NCBI GenBank assembly: GCA_041669745.1 | Contig: JBAYAO010000025.1 | Location: 1-15,635 of the forward strand | Reading direction: 5' to 3' | Source: JBAZDV01 sp041669745 | GTDB lineage: Archaea; Thermoplasmatota; Thermoplasmata; Methanomassiliicoccales; Methanomethylophilaceae | DNA: 15,635 nt | Part shown: in pieces, positions 6,999-13,944 of the stretch | Position numbering within the stretch: the stretch's first letter is position 1 | Layout: every line of letters begins with the position of its first letter | Program-made: the position numbers and the translations under genes | The notes under the pieces: model-generated | What the model was told of the DNA's origin: nothing | What the model saw: only the letters and a program-made list of their open reading frames with translations | Databases searched by the model: none

Positions 6999-7044
6999 GT
7001 AACGGTCCGTGTCAGATCGACGGCCGTTACAATTTTGATTTTTT
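6999..7044 (+). terminator. Hairpin and T-rich terminator
   Basis: GTAACGG-T-CCG (6999-7009) pairs with CGG-CCGTTAC (7021-7030), with one bulged T and an 11-nt loop. TTTTGATTTTTT follows immediately. It lies 33 nt after the repeat-protein stop and before the arsA promoter. Confidence 0.75.
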
Positions 7045-7131
7045 CAATTTATTCAATTTCAGCTTCGTTGTTCATGTCAGATTCCATACTTTTTCGTTTT
7101 TGCACGCAGTATGCAGTTTCCACTGCTAACC

Positions 7132-7138
7132 ATAAATA
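7132..7138 (+). promoter_or_regulatory. TATA box of the arsA operon (leaderless)
   Basis: ATAAATA, centred 27 nt before the ATG at 7162. This spacing implies a leaderless first gene and argues against the longer frame that opens at 7111. Confidence 0.6.
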
Positions 7139-7161
7139 GGCACGATTCAATCCCGAAGACC

Positions 7162-8346
7162 ATGAGGCTCATCATAACTACGGGAAAGGGCGGGGTCGGT
7201 AAGACTTCGGTATCGGCAGCCACGGCCAGAAGGACGGCGGCCATGGGATACAGGACCCTGGTAATGAGCACAGATGCCGCGCATTCACTGGCAGACTCCA
7301 TGGAGCTCAAACTGGATGGCAGTATAACGAACATTTCACCGAACCTGGATGCGTTGGAGATAGACATAATAAATGAGATGAGAACGAAATGGAGGGAGAT
7401 CCAGGATTACATCTCTCTATTCATGGAGTCGCAGGGGATGGAAAGTCTTTCCGCGGAGGAAATGGCCATTTTTCCGGGAATGGAGTTGATCTCGGCTCTG
7501 ATGTACGTTTTGGATTTCGAGAAGAATGACGTATACGATGTGGTGATCATGGATACCGCGCCCACGGCTGAGACGTTGAGGTTGTTGAGTTTCCCCGACA
7601 TCTCGGAATGGTACATAGACAAGTTGTATTCCCTTCTGAAAAAAGTGATCGCGATAGCAAGGCAGACGGTCGGCAGGATCATCGATCTTCCGATACCTTC
7701 AAAGGAGGTCATGAACAGTCTCGAGGACATAATGAACAGGATGTCCGCGGTCAAGGTTATACTTGAGGATCCTAAGAAAACGACTGTTCGTCTGGTCATA
7801 AATCCGGAACGTATGGTCATAAGCGAGACGATGCGTGCATATTCGTACCTGTGTCTCTACAACAAGACGGTCGAATGCCTGATCGTCAACCGTATCTACC
7901 CCAAGGGCATGGAAACAGAATATTTCGAAAAAAAATTAGTGGAGCAAGAGAAGTATCTCGAAACGATCCATCAGGCCTTCGACCCGTTGAAGATGATGTA
8001 CGCGTATCAGCAGCCAACGGAGATGATCGGAGGGGACAAGCTAGATATGCTTGCGGATATGATCTATGGGGATTCAGATCCTACCGAGGTATACACGACG
8101 GAAAGTCCGATGAAATTCACAACCGAGGACGGTATGGACACAATCGTTCTGAAACTTCCGTTCGCTGAAAAAAGTCAGGTCGAATTATTTAAGTCAGGTG
8201 ACGATTCGATAGTGGTACACGTAGGAAGTCAGAAAAGAACGATAAACCTTCCTATGACACTAGCCAAGGAAGAGATGATCGGTGCCGAACTGAAAGATCA
8301 TGTGTTGAGGATAAAATTCAAGAGGGAGAAAGATGAGCGAAGATAA
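7162..8346 (+). CDS. arsA: ArsA/Get3-family ATPase with C-terminal HSP20-like domain
   Basis: 394 residues. The deviant Walker A 'GKGGVGKT' (8-15) follows 'MRLIITT' directly. A switch I-like 'STDAAHSLAD' lies at 36-45 and the ArsA-type 'DTAPTAETLRLLSFP' at 131-145. The last 75 or so residues ('MKFTTEDGMDTIVLKLPFAEKSQVELFKSGDDSIVVHVGSQKRTINLP...LKDHVLRIKFKRE') match the alpha-crystallin-like domain that closes many archaeal ArsA proteins. Relatives are arsenite-pump ATPases or Get3-type tail-anchored-protein targeting factors. There is no arsB or arsenic regulator nearby, so a targeting or chaperone role is the better guess. A single ATPase domain is present, as in Get3. It is first gene of a five-gene operon and overlaps the next gene by 14 nt. 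Confidence 0.9.
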   Translation: MRLIITTGKGGVGKTSVSAATARRTAAMGYRTLVMSTDAAHSLADSMELKLDGSITNISPNLDALEIDIINEMRTKWREIQDYISLFMESQGMESLSAEEMAIFPGMELISALMYVLDFEKNDVYDVVIMDTAPTAETLRLLSFPDISEWYIDKLYSLLKKVIAIARQTVGRIIDLPIPSKEVMNSLEDIMNRMSAVKVILEDPKKTTVRLVINPERMVISETMRAYSYLCLYNKTVECLIVNRIYPKGMETEYFEKKLVEQEKYLETIHQAFDPLKMMYAYQQPTEMIGGDKLDMLADMIYGDSDPTEVYTTESPMKFTTEDGMDTIVLKLPFAEKSQVELFKSGDDSIVVHVGSQKRTINLPMTLAKEEMIGAELKDHVLRIKFKREKDERR

Positions 8347-8776
8347 GACGGATCCGGATTTCGAAAAATTCGTTCTTGAGAACAGTGAGAAGATAATCGC
8401 TGTACTGAGGGCACAGAAAAAGGACGCAGAATCCATTTTCGACGACGAAAAAACAAGAGCGGAAGATATCTTCAAGACGAATAAAAAGAAGGTCGACGAA
8501 TACGTCGACACCAAGAAAGCAAAGGCGGAAGAGGTGGCATTCGGTATGTTTGCCGCCGTTGCAAATCCTGTAGTTCAGAGACATTTCATCAAAATGGGCA
8601 TGGAATTCATGATGGGTATCGACGAGATGGTCAAGGCCATGCCGATGCCTGATACGATGAAGAAGACATGGGAATCGGCCACAGATGCAAGAGATACGTT
8701 CACGGACAGCTATTGTGACGTCAATCCGAGATGTCAGACGAAGAAGAAAGCTGCCGAAAAGATCGAGCTGGAATGA
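8333..8776 (+). CDS. Hypothetical protein with coiled-coil N-terminal half
   Basis: 147 residues, highly charged. Residues about 10-68 are K/E/D-rich with heptad-like spacing ('FVLENSEKIIAVLRAQKKDAESIFDDEKTRAEDIFKTNKKKVDEYVDTKKAKAEE'), so a helical coiled coil is likely. A Met/Phe-rich amphipathic stretch follows (about 69-108: 'VAFGMFAAVANPVVQRHFIKMGMEFMMGIDEMVKAMPMPDTM'), then a basic tail with two cysteines ('YCDVNPRCQTKK'). I do not recognise the family. The start ATG sits inside the end of arsA and is preceded by GGGAGAAAG, so translation is coupled to the ATPase. This makes it a candidate partner or co-chaperone of the ArsA-like protein; that is inference from position only. Confidence 0.75.
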   Translation: MSEDKTDPDFEKFVLENSEKIIAVLRAQKKDAESIFDDEKTRAEDIFKTNKKKVDEYVDTKKAKAEEVAFGMFAAVANPVVQRHFIKMGMEFMMGIDEMVKAMPMPDTMKKTWESATDARDTFTDSYCDVNPRCQTKKKAAEKIELE

Positions 8777-8777
8777 G

Positions 8778-9359
8778 ATGGATCTTAAGAACGGGACCAT
8801 CGCCGTGAAGGCTGCGAGGAAGGTCATCGAGGCTGAGACGGAAGGAAAGGATACCGAAGTGGAGCTTCCGTATGATTTCACGGCTCCAAGAGGGGTCTTC
8901 GTTACCGTCAAGACGTATCCAGAATTGGAACTTAGAGGATGTATCGGGTTCCCTGAGCCCGTCTATCCATTGGAGGACGCGTTGGTCCATTCCGCACGGT
9001 CCGCGTGTCACGATCCTAGATTTCCGGATCTTACGGCTGCAGAGGCCGATAATTGTGTGGTCGAGGTCACGATTCTGACCGTTCCCAAGCTTCTGGATGT
9101 AAAGGATAGAGAGAAACTGCCAGAAACCGTGGTGATAGGCAGGGATGGATTGATGATAGAACTGGGAAGCATGAGAGGATTGCTGCTCCCTCAGGTTCCG
9201 GTCGAATGGGGATGGAATGCAAAACAGTACCTGGCCCAATTATCATTGAAAGCAGGATTGCCTGTGGACGCGTGGAGATATGAGAAATCTTCGATCTATT
9301 CGTTCGAAGGGGAGATATTCTCAGAGAAATCTCCTAACGGTGATGTAGAGAGAAGGTGA
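8778..9359 (+). CDS. AMMECR1-domain protein (AmmeMemoRadiSam system protein A-like)
   Basis: 193 residues, the usual length for stand-alone archaeal AMMECR1 proteins. The invariant family motif LRGCIGF is at 52-58, after 'PRGVFVTVKTYPELE'. Later hallmarks are 'ARSACHDPRFPDLTAAE', 'EVTILTVPKLLD', 'VVIGRDGLMIELGSMRGLLLPQVPVEWGW' and 'FLAQL'-like 'YLAQLSLKAGLP'. AMMECR1 proteins co-occur with Memo and a radical-SAM protein and are thought to act in a tRNA- or redox-related modification, but the reaction is unproved. Neither partner is in the window. The ATG lies one nt after the previous stop (8774-8776); GGAATGAG overlapping that stop is the likely ribosome binding site. The larger frame from 8685 would run through the preceding gene and is not favoured. 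Confidence 0.9.
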   Translation: MDLKNGTIAVKAARKVIEAETEGKDTEVELPYDFTAPRGVFVTVKTYPELELRGCIGFPEPVYPLEDALVHSARSACHDPRFPDLTAAEADNCVVEVTILTVPKLLDVKDREKLPETVVIGRDGLMIELGSMRGLLLPQVPVEWGWNAKQYLAQLSLKAGLPVDAWRYEKSSIYSFEGEIFSEKSPNGDVERR

Positions 9360-9375
9360 GAACACGGATCTGGTC

Positions 9376-10623
9376 TTGGAAGGTAGGATGTTCGTCAATG
9401 GCAGTCTGAAGGACACGGCTGTCGGAATAGAGGACGGCAAGATCGTGACCGTGGGTAACATAGTGAGGGGCGGTGATGAAAGGATAGACCTGGGTAGCAG
9501 GATCATGCTGCCCGGGTTCGTGGACCCTCACGTTCATTTCAGAGACCCGGGACTCACCCAGAAAGAGGATTTCGGGACGGGCACCGAATCGGCGGCGTTC
9601 GGAGGTGTCACCTGTGTTCTGGATATGCCGAACACAAAACCTCCTGTGACGAATCCGCGTTCCCTGATGGAGAAGAAACGCACGGTTCGTTCGAAAGCCT
9701 ATGTGGATTACGGATTGTTCGCGGCGCTCACACCGGAGTGTCAGGTCCCATTGTTGGCTCCTTTCGTAGCCGGATTCAAATTGTTCATGGGCTCCACAAC
9801 AGGTAACATACTGATGAACGATGATGGCGACATATACAGGGTCATGTGTGAGGTTTCAAAGACCGATAGGAGGGTAAGCGTCCATGCCGAGGACGATTCG
9901 ATGATAGGGCGTGGTCCTGAGAGCGACAACTGGGATCATCTGAAGAACCGTTCGATGGAGGCGGAATATAATGCGATCAGGAGGCTCGGGCGTTTCCAAG
10001 GTATGAGGATAAACATATGCCATATAACGAATGCAGAATCTCTGGCACTCGCGTCTTCTTTTGGGTTTAGCACCGAGGTCGCACCGCATCATCTGTTCTT
10101 TGCAGCGGACGAGGTCCATGGTGCCGAGTACAAGGTCAACCCCCCGTTGAGGGTTCGGAGTACGTGTGACGGGCTCTACAAGGCATTCACGGACGGTAAG
10201 GTGACCATGTTGGGAACGGATCATGCGCCGCACACCATGGTCGAGAAGTCGCAGGACTATGAGTCGGCACCCGGGGGCATTCCTGGCGTGGAGACCACAA
10301 TTCCGATATTCATGAATCTGGTGAAGAAGGGGGCATATCCGCTATCAGAACTGATCCGTATGGGCGCGGAAGGTCCGGCCAGAGCATTCGATATAGGCAA
10401 GGGGAAGATAGCAGTCGGATACGATGCTGATTTTACGATATTCGATATGCAGAGGACGACAACGATCAATGTGGACAAACTGCACAGTAAGGCCGGCCAT
10501 ACACCATACGACGGATGGGAAGCGATTTTTCCCGAGACGGTAATCGTAAGAGGGGAAATGCAAATAAACGACGGAGAGTTCTGCGGAGAAAGGATGGGAG
10601 AGGACATTCGTGACAGAGATTGA
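9376..10623 (+). CDS. pyrC: Dihydroorotase (pyrimidine biosynthesis)
   Basis: Amidohydrolase of about 415 residues that cyclises carbamoyl-aspartate to dihydroorotate. Metal ligands from the TTG at 9376 are HxH at 52-54 ('DPHVHFRDPG'), His170 ('SVHAEDD'), His216 ('ICHITN') and Asp282 ('GTDHAPHT'). Lys135 ('GFKLFMGST') is the probable carboxylated lysine. 'VNPPLR' and 'APGGIPGVETTIP' are the family's substrate-loop motifs, favouring dihydroorotase over hydantoinase or allantoinase. The start is uncertain. The expected N-terminus is 'xDLVLEGRMFVNG', but the codon before GAT is ACG (9364-9366). In-frame options are CTG 9370, TTG 9376 and ATG 9388. The frame is open back only to a TAG at 9346. 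GGTGAG (9355-9360) fits an ACG or CTG start best. The 3' end overlaps the next gene by 14 nt. Confidence 0.9.
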   Translation: MEGRMFVNGSLKDTAVGIEDGKIVTVGNIVRGGDERIDLGSRIMLPGFVDPHVHFRDPGLTQKEDFGTGTESAAFGGVTCVLDMPNTKPPVTNPRSLMEKKRTVRSKAYVDYGLFAALTPECQVPLLAPFVAGFKLFMGSTTGNILMNDDGDIYRVMCEVSKTDRRVSVHAEDDSMIGRGPESDNWDHLKNRSMEAEYNAIRRLGRFQGMRINICHITNAESLALASSFGFSTEVAPHHLFFAADEVHGAEYKVNPPLRVRSTCDGLYKAFTDGKVTMLGTDHAPHTMVEKSQDYESAPGGIPGVETTIPIFMNLVKKGAYPLSELIRMGAEGPARAFDIGKGKIAVGYDADFTIFDMQRTTTINVDKLHSKAGHTPYDGWEAIFPETVIVRGEMQINDGEFCGERMGEDIRDRD

Positions 10624-11725
10624 TATAGATTATTCGGAATTGACCGGAAGGAAAACGGAATGTCCCGAGGAATGCGGTATGTGCTGTCTTTGTCAGCCAG
10701 AGGTCCTTCCGGAAGAAAGGTTCTTTTTCAGGACGAATTTTCCAAAGGCGTTGGTAAAAAGCAGGACCGAGGATCAGCATTTCGCGTTGGCCATGAAGAA
10801 GGGTGCTGGCTCATGTGTATTCCTGAACGGGAGAAAATGTGATATCTATCAGAACAGACCGACATTCTGCAGGCAGTTCCCATACCATTTCTACATAGGG
10901 GATCGTATCAGGGCGGAGATGGATCTCTCATGCAGAGGTGTTTGGAGCGGAAGAGGCAATGACGCCGTTGATGAGGCCAAGATGCTTGCGGAGAGATCCG
11001 AAAAGAGACTGATGAGAGAATACAGGGAGGCGTCCGTCGTCTACAAGGAGTTCTATTCCATCTGCAAGGATGCCGGTATATTCTCAAATCCGTCCATCGT
11101 GAGAAAGGCCGTTTCAGACAATATTTCCAAATTCACGGATTTCGCCTTCCTGGCCAGGATAATGGAATCATCAATGGAAGAACCCGGTATGACACTCGGC
11201 AGCATAATGCCGGAGTCCAGTTATGAGATGAAGGAGCTGGAAGACGCGGCAAAGGATGCGGCGATGGGTTCTTTGGGTTCTCAGGATCCGCTCAGTGTTC
11301 CCGTTTACTGTGACGAGCATTGGAATTGGAATATGTTCATGGCGAGCGAGACCTCCATAGAATGGGCGGTCATGGATGATAACGGCGATCTTCGTCACAA
11401 GGGGTCTGTGGATCCGTCGGAGGTCAAACTCCGCGAGCCTGACGAAGAGGGAAAGAAAATCCTGGTGGATTACATATCCGTGCTAAACAGCAGGGACAGT
11501 TTCCTCGGAAGTGTGTTCTACACCATAGACCAATTGGGATACGAAGACGATATGGCCAATGCCTACTACGGTTCTCTGGCGGTAGCAGTTTTGGATCTTC
11601 TTTGGAGAGCGTCACTACTTGATCATTTCATGGGAACGGGGATGGGGGCGAAAGGTATCAGAGAGGCGATAATATTCTACGATATGGATCGTCTGGATGC
11701 ACCTACGATAGGTGCGTTCGTCTAG
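10610..11725 (+). CDS. YkgJ-family cysteine-cluster protein (putative Fe/Zn-binding)
   Basis: 371 residues starting at GTG (10610), with GGGAGAGG 6 nt upstream. The N-terminal third matches the YkgJ/CxxCxxCC domain (PF03692): Cys18, Cys22, Cys25-Cys26, Cys28, then Cys69, Cys77, Cys87 and Cys108 in 'CVFLNGRKCDIYQNRPTFCRQFP', the family's most conserved stretch. These proteins are thought to chelate zinc or an iron-sulfur cluster; no enzyme activity is established. Residues about 120-371 form a larger alpha/beta region with no recognised motif, making the protein about three times the length of a bare YkgJ domain. It is the last gene of the arsA operon, overlapping pyrC by 14 nt. It ends in TAG. 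Confidence 0.85.
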   Translation: MTEIDIDYSELTGRKTECPEECGMCCLCQPEVLPEERFFFRTNFPKALVKSRTEDQHFALAMKKGAGSCVFLNGRKCDIYQNRPTFCRQFPYHFYIGDRIRAEMDLSCRGVWSGRGNDAVDEAKMLAERSEKRLMREYREASVVYKEFYSICKDAGIFSNPSIVRKAVSDNISKFTDFAFLARIMESSMEEPGMTLGSIMPESSYEMKELEDAAKDAAMGSLGSQDPLSVPVYCDEHWNWNMFMASETSIEWAVMDDNGDLRHKGSVDPSEVKLREPDEEGKKILVDYISVLNSRDSFLGSVFYTIDQLGYEDDMANAYYGSLAVAVLDLLWRASLLDHFMGTGMGAKGIREAIIFYDMDRLDAPTIGAFV

Positions 11726-11731
11726 AGCCGT

Positions 11732-11751
11732 CCCTCTATAATATAGGAGGG
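11732..11751 (+). promoter_or_regulatory. Hairpin with embedded TATA box ahead of lsm
   Basis: CCCTCTAT (11732-11739) can pair with ATAG-G-AGGG (11743-11751) with one bulged G. The same bases contain TATAATATA (11737-11745), the best TATA candidate for the lsm-rpl37e-purF operon, predicting a start near 11766. The hairpin lacks a T-tract, so a terminator role for the upstream operon is doubtful. Confidence 0.45.
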
Positions 11752-11805
11752 GAAGTAGATACTTTCATATAGTCAATGGATTATGGACTTCACGGTGGCT
11801 TAAGA

Positions 11806-12021
11806 ATGATCAAACCCCTAGCAGTCCTTCAGGCGGCAGCCAACAAGAATGTCATTGTTGAGCTGAAGGGAAAAAGAGAGTACAGGGGCGTTCTTGATGG
11901 ATACGATCCCCATATGAACGTAGTACTCAAGAATGTTGAAGAATTTCAAGAGGGAAAATCCATAAGGAAGCTCAACACCGCCATTGTCCGCGGGGACAAT
12001 GTGATCTACATATCACCATAA
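11806..12021 (+). CDS. Sm-like archaeal protein (LSm/SmAP)
   Basis: 71 residues, the standard size of an archaeal Sm protein that forms heptameric RNA-binding rings. The Sm1 motif covers about 14-46 ('NVIVELKGKREYRGVLDGYDPHMNVVLKNVEE', with the RNA-contacting D-x-H-M-N). Sm2 is 'IVRGDNVIYIS' (60-70). The ATG at 11806 is chosen because the family begins 'M..PL.VL' and GGTGG (11794-11798) stands 7 nt upstream. The in-frame ATG at 11776 would add ten residues ('MDYGLHGGLR') untypical of the family. The stop is 13 nt before rpl37e. Lsm next to L37e is a recurrent archaeal gene pair. Confidence 0.94.
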   Translation: MIKPLAVLQAAANKNVIVELKGKREYRGVLDGYDPHMNVVLKNVEEFQEGKSIRKLNTAIVRGDNVIYISP

Positions 12022-12034
12022 GGAGAGAGAAACA

Positions 12035-12202
12035 ATGGGAACAGGAACACCGGCGCAGGGAAGACACAACAAGTTCAAGACGCATATCCCCTGCCGCAGA
12101 TGTGGGAAGCACTCCTATCAGGCAAGGACCGGAGTATGTGCATCCTGCGGATACGGCAAGACCGCCAAGTTAAGGTCTTACAGTTGGGCGAAGACGCATT
12201 AG
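12035..12202 (+). CDS. rpl37e: Large-subunit ribosomal protein eL37 (L37e)
   Basis: 55 residues with the family's start 'MGTGTPAQGR' and a C4 zinc ribbon, Cys20-x2-Cys23 and Cys35-x2-Cys38 ('CRRCGKHSY', 'CASCGYG'), then 'LRSYSW'. The strong AGGAGAG (12021-12027) precedes the ATG. eL37 binds 23S rRNA in the 50S subunit. It ends in TAG (12200-12202). The following 12 nt contain no other stop and lead in the same frame into purF, so UAG read-through would make a fused product. Confidence 0.96.
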   Translation: MGTGTPAQGRHNKFKTHIPCRRCGKHSYQARTGVCASCGYGKTAKLRSYSWAKTH

Positions 12203-12214
12203 AGGTTTGTCTGT

Positions 12215-13624
12215 ATGACTGGGCCTAAGCATAGCTGTGGCGTCGTCGGAATATACGCCACAAGCAATGTGGTTTCGCTATTGCACAAGGCCCTTTGCGT
12301 GATTCAGCACCGCGGGCAGGAGTCTGCGGGGATCTCCGTGTTCGACGGGAAAAGTATCCATACCGTGAAGGACAACGGTCTGGTCACCATCGCGCTGAAT
12401 GAGCACAATCTGGCCAACTTGGATGGGCTTTGCGGCCTTGGTCACGTAAGGTATTCCACTACAGGTTCCAAAGCGGCCATAAACGCACAGCCGCTCACCG
12501 TTGAGACGACCATGGGTACGGTGGCCGTCGCACATAACGGCGATATAACGAATTTCAAAGTTTTGAAAGAGAAGTACCTTTCGGCCGGATGGTCTTTCCT
12601 AACGGACTCCGATTCGGAGATGATCGCTAGACTGCTCGCCAAGCACATGGTGCAGAACAACGATCCGATAAAAGCGATAAGGTCCATGATGGCCGAGCTT
12701 GACGGTGCCTACTCCCTTACGATAATGGTGAACGACCGTGTATACGGTGTCAGAGACCCGTATGGTTTCAGGCCGCTGTGCATAGGACAGATAGATGGCG
12801 GCTATATTCTCGTTTCCGAAAGTGCTGCCATAGACACTCTCAAAGGCAGGCTCATCAGGGATGTCGCGCCCGGAGAGATAGTGGAGATCACAGCCGACAA
12901 TTATGTTTCATATCCCTTCAAGGGTATTTCACCAAAGGCCCACTGTATGTTCGAGTGGATATATTTTGCAAGACCAGAATCCGTCATAGACGAAAGAGAG
13001 GTCTACGACGTGCGGAAGAAGATAGGCATGATACTCGCAAGAGAGGCACCTGCCGATGTCGACATAATAATGCCGGTTCCCGATTCAGGACGCGCACACG
13101 CACTTGGATATTCGATGGGATCGGGCATTCAGTACGAGGAGGGTTTCATGAAGAATCGTTTCGTAGAACGCACGTTCATCATGCCTGACCAAAGACAGAG
13201 GGAGAAAGCCGTTGCCATGAAGATGAATCCGATAAAATCCACCGTCAACGGCCGTCGTGTGCTGATCGTGGACGACAGTATCGTGCGCGGTACCACGCTC
13301 AGGAAGCTAATAGGCATGCTGAGGTCCGCAGGTGCTAAGGAGGTGCATGTGAGGATAGGATGCCCTCCCGTCATAGCGCCCTGCTACTACGGTGTGGATA
13401 TGAAGACAAGGGACCAGTTCATTGCGAATTTCCATACCGTCGACGAGATATGCGAAATAATAGGGGCGGACAGCCTGGCCTATATCAGCATACCAGGTCT
13501 AGTGGAAGCATTGGGTTTTCCTGAGAACGACCTTTGTTTAGCCTGTGTCAACGGAAAATATCCTACTCTTATCCAAGGAGAGACGCATAGATTCCAGTCC
13601 ACTTTTAGGAATGATTTCCAGTAA
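12215..13624 (+). CDS. purF: Amidophosphoribosyltransferase (purine biosynthesis)
   Basis: 469 residues; transfers ammonia from glutamine to PRPP to make phosphoribosylamine, the first step of purine synthesis. The N-terminal Ntn glutaminase domain has nucleophile Cys8, preceded by a 7-residue stretch that would be cleaved ('HSCGVVGIY'), then 'IQHRGQESAGI', 'GHVRYST' and 'AHNGDITN'. The C-terminal phosphoribosyltransferase domain has the PRPP loop 'VLIVDDSIVRGTT' (349-361). Cys244, Cys390, Cys441 and Cys444 fit the four [4Fe-4S] ligands of the Bacillus-type enzyme. The weak ribosome binding site GAGGT overlaps the rpl37e stop, 12 nt upstream. Length and motifs are complete. Confidence 0.96.
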   Translation: MTGPKHSCGVVGIYATSNVVSLLHKALCVIQHRGQESAGISVFDGKSIHTVKDNGLVTIALNEHNLANLDGLCGLGHVRYSTTGSKAAINAQPLTVETTMGTVAVAHNGDITNFKVLKEKYLSAGWSFLTDSDSEMIARLLAKHMVQNNDPIKAIRSMMAELDGAYSLTIMVNDRVYGVRDPYGFRPLCIGQIDGGYILVSESAAIDTLKGRLIRDVAPGEIVEITADNYVSYPFKGISPKAHCMFEWIYFARPESVIDEREVYDVRKKIGMILAREAPADVDIIMPVPDSGRAHALGYSMGSGIQYEEGFMKNRFVERTFIMPDQRQREKAVAMKMNPIKSTVNGRRVLIVDDSIVRGTTLRKLIGMLRSAGAKEVHVRIGCPPVIAPCYYGVDMKTRDQFIANFHTVDEICEIIGADSLAYISIPGLVEALGFPENDLCLACVNGKYPTLIQGETHRFQSTFRNDFQ

Positions 13625-13633
13625 GCCACAATC

Positions 13634-13641
13634 TTTAATAA
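13634..13641 (+). promoter_or_regulatory. TATA box of tRNA-Ala
   Basis: TTTAATAA, centred about 28 nt before the tRNA 5' end and 10 nt after the purF stop. Confidence 0.6.
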
Positions 13642-13665
13642 CCACTAACTATTCACGGGGATGTC

Positions 13666-13738
13666 GGGCAGGTAGATCAGCTGGAAGATCGCTACATTGG
13701 CATTGTAGAGGTCGCGAGTTCAAATCTCGCCCTGTCCA
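13666..13738 (+). tRNA. tRNA-Ala(GGC), no intron, CCA not encoded
   Basis: Acceptor GGGCAGG/CCTGTCC includes the G3:U70 wobble that marks alanine tRNAs. The anticodon arm is CTACA-TTGGCAT-TGTAG (anticodon GGC), the T-arm GCGAG-TTCAAAT-CTCGC, and the discriminator is A73. The gene ends before CCA, which must be added after transcription, unlike the tRNA-Met in this window. Confidence 0.95.
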
Positions 13739-13739
13739 C

Positions 13740-13745
13740 TTTTTT
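13740..13745 (+). terminator. T-tract terminator of tRNA-Ala
   Basis: TTTTTT begins two nt after the discriminator base, typical of archaeal termination. Confidence 0.65.
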
Positions 13746-13754
13746 GTTCTTCAC

Positions 13755-13905
13755 GATCTTCTAATCTCACTGATATAGAGGCATCACGGGTCTGTGGACT
13801 CCACATGTCACGTCAGCGCAGGGTCAATGTGGATCAGAAGTGACAGGTCACTGATGGAGCATGTAGATTTTAGGTCGGACCTCTTCCGTATTCACGGCTG
13901 TCGGA
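13755..13905 (+). other. Non-coding stretch with short inverted repeats before the amidohydrolase gene
   Basis: No gene seen. It holds TGTGGACTCCACA (13793-13805, 6-bp arms), AGTGACAGGTCACT (13839-13852, 6-bp arms) and TGTCAC (13806-13811), which is complementary to GTGACA (13840-13845). These could be operators or part of a small structured RNA. Confidence 0.35.
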
Positions 13906-13913
13906 ACAGGATA

Positions 13914-13925
13914 TTTTTATTATAC
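13914..13925 (+). promoter_or_regulatory. TATA box of the amidohydrolase gene (leaderless)
   Basis: TTTTTATTATAC, centred about 25 nt before the ATG at 13945; no Shine-Dalgarno sequence is present. Confidence 0.6.
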
Positions 13926-13944
13926 GTTCGGTCATCTGCAGACC

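Noticed and set aside
7111..7161. 17-residue N-terminal extension of the ArsA-like protein
   Set aside because: It crosses the TATA box at 7132-7138, and the family begins immediately before the P-loop; the start at 7162 fits.
11776..11805. Ten-residue extension of the Sm protein from ATG 11776
   Set aside because: Untypical of the family; GGTGG and the conserved start support 11806.
13545..13778. 77-residue plus-strand frame across the end of purF and tRNA-Ala
   Set aside because: It overlaps purF in another frame and reads through a clear tRNA gene.
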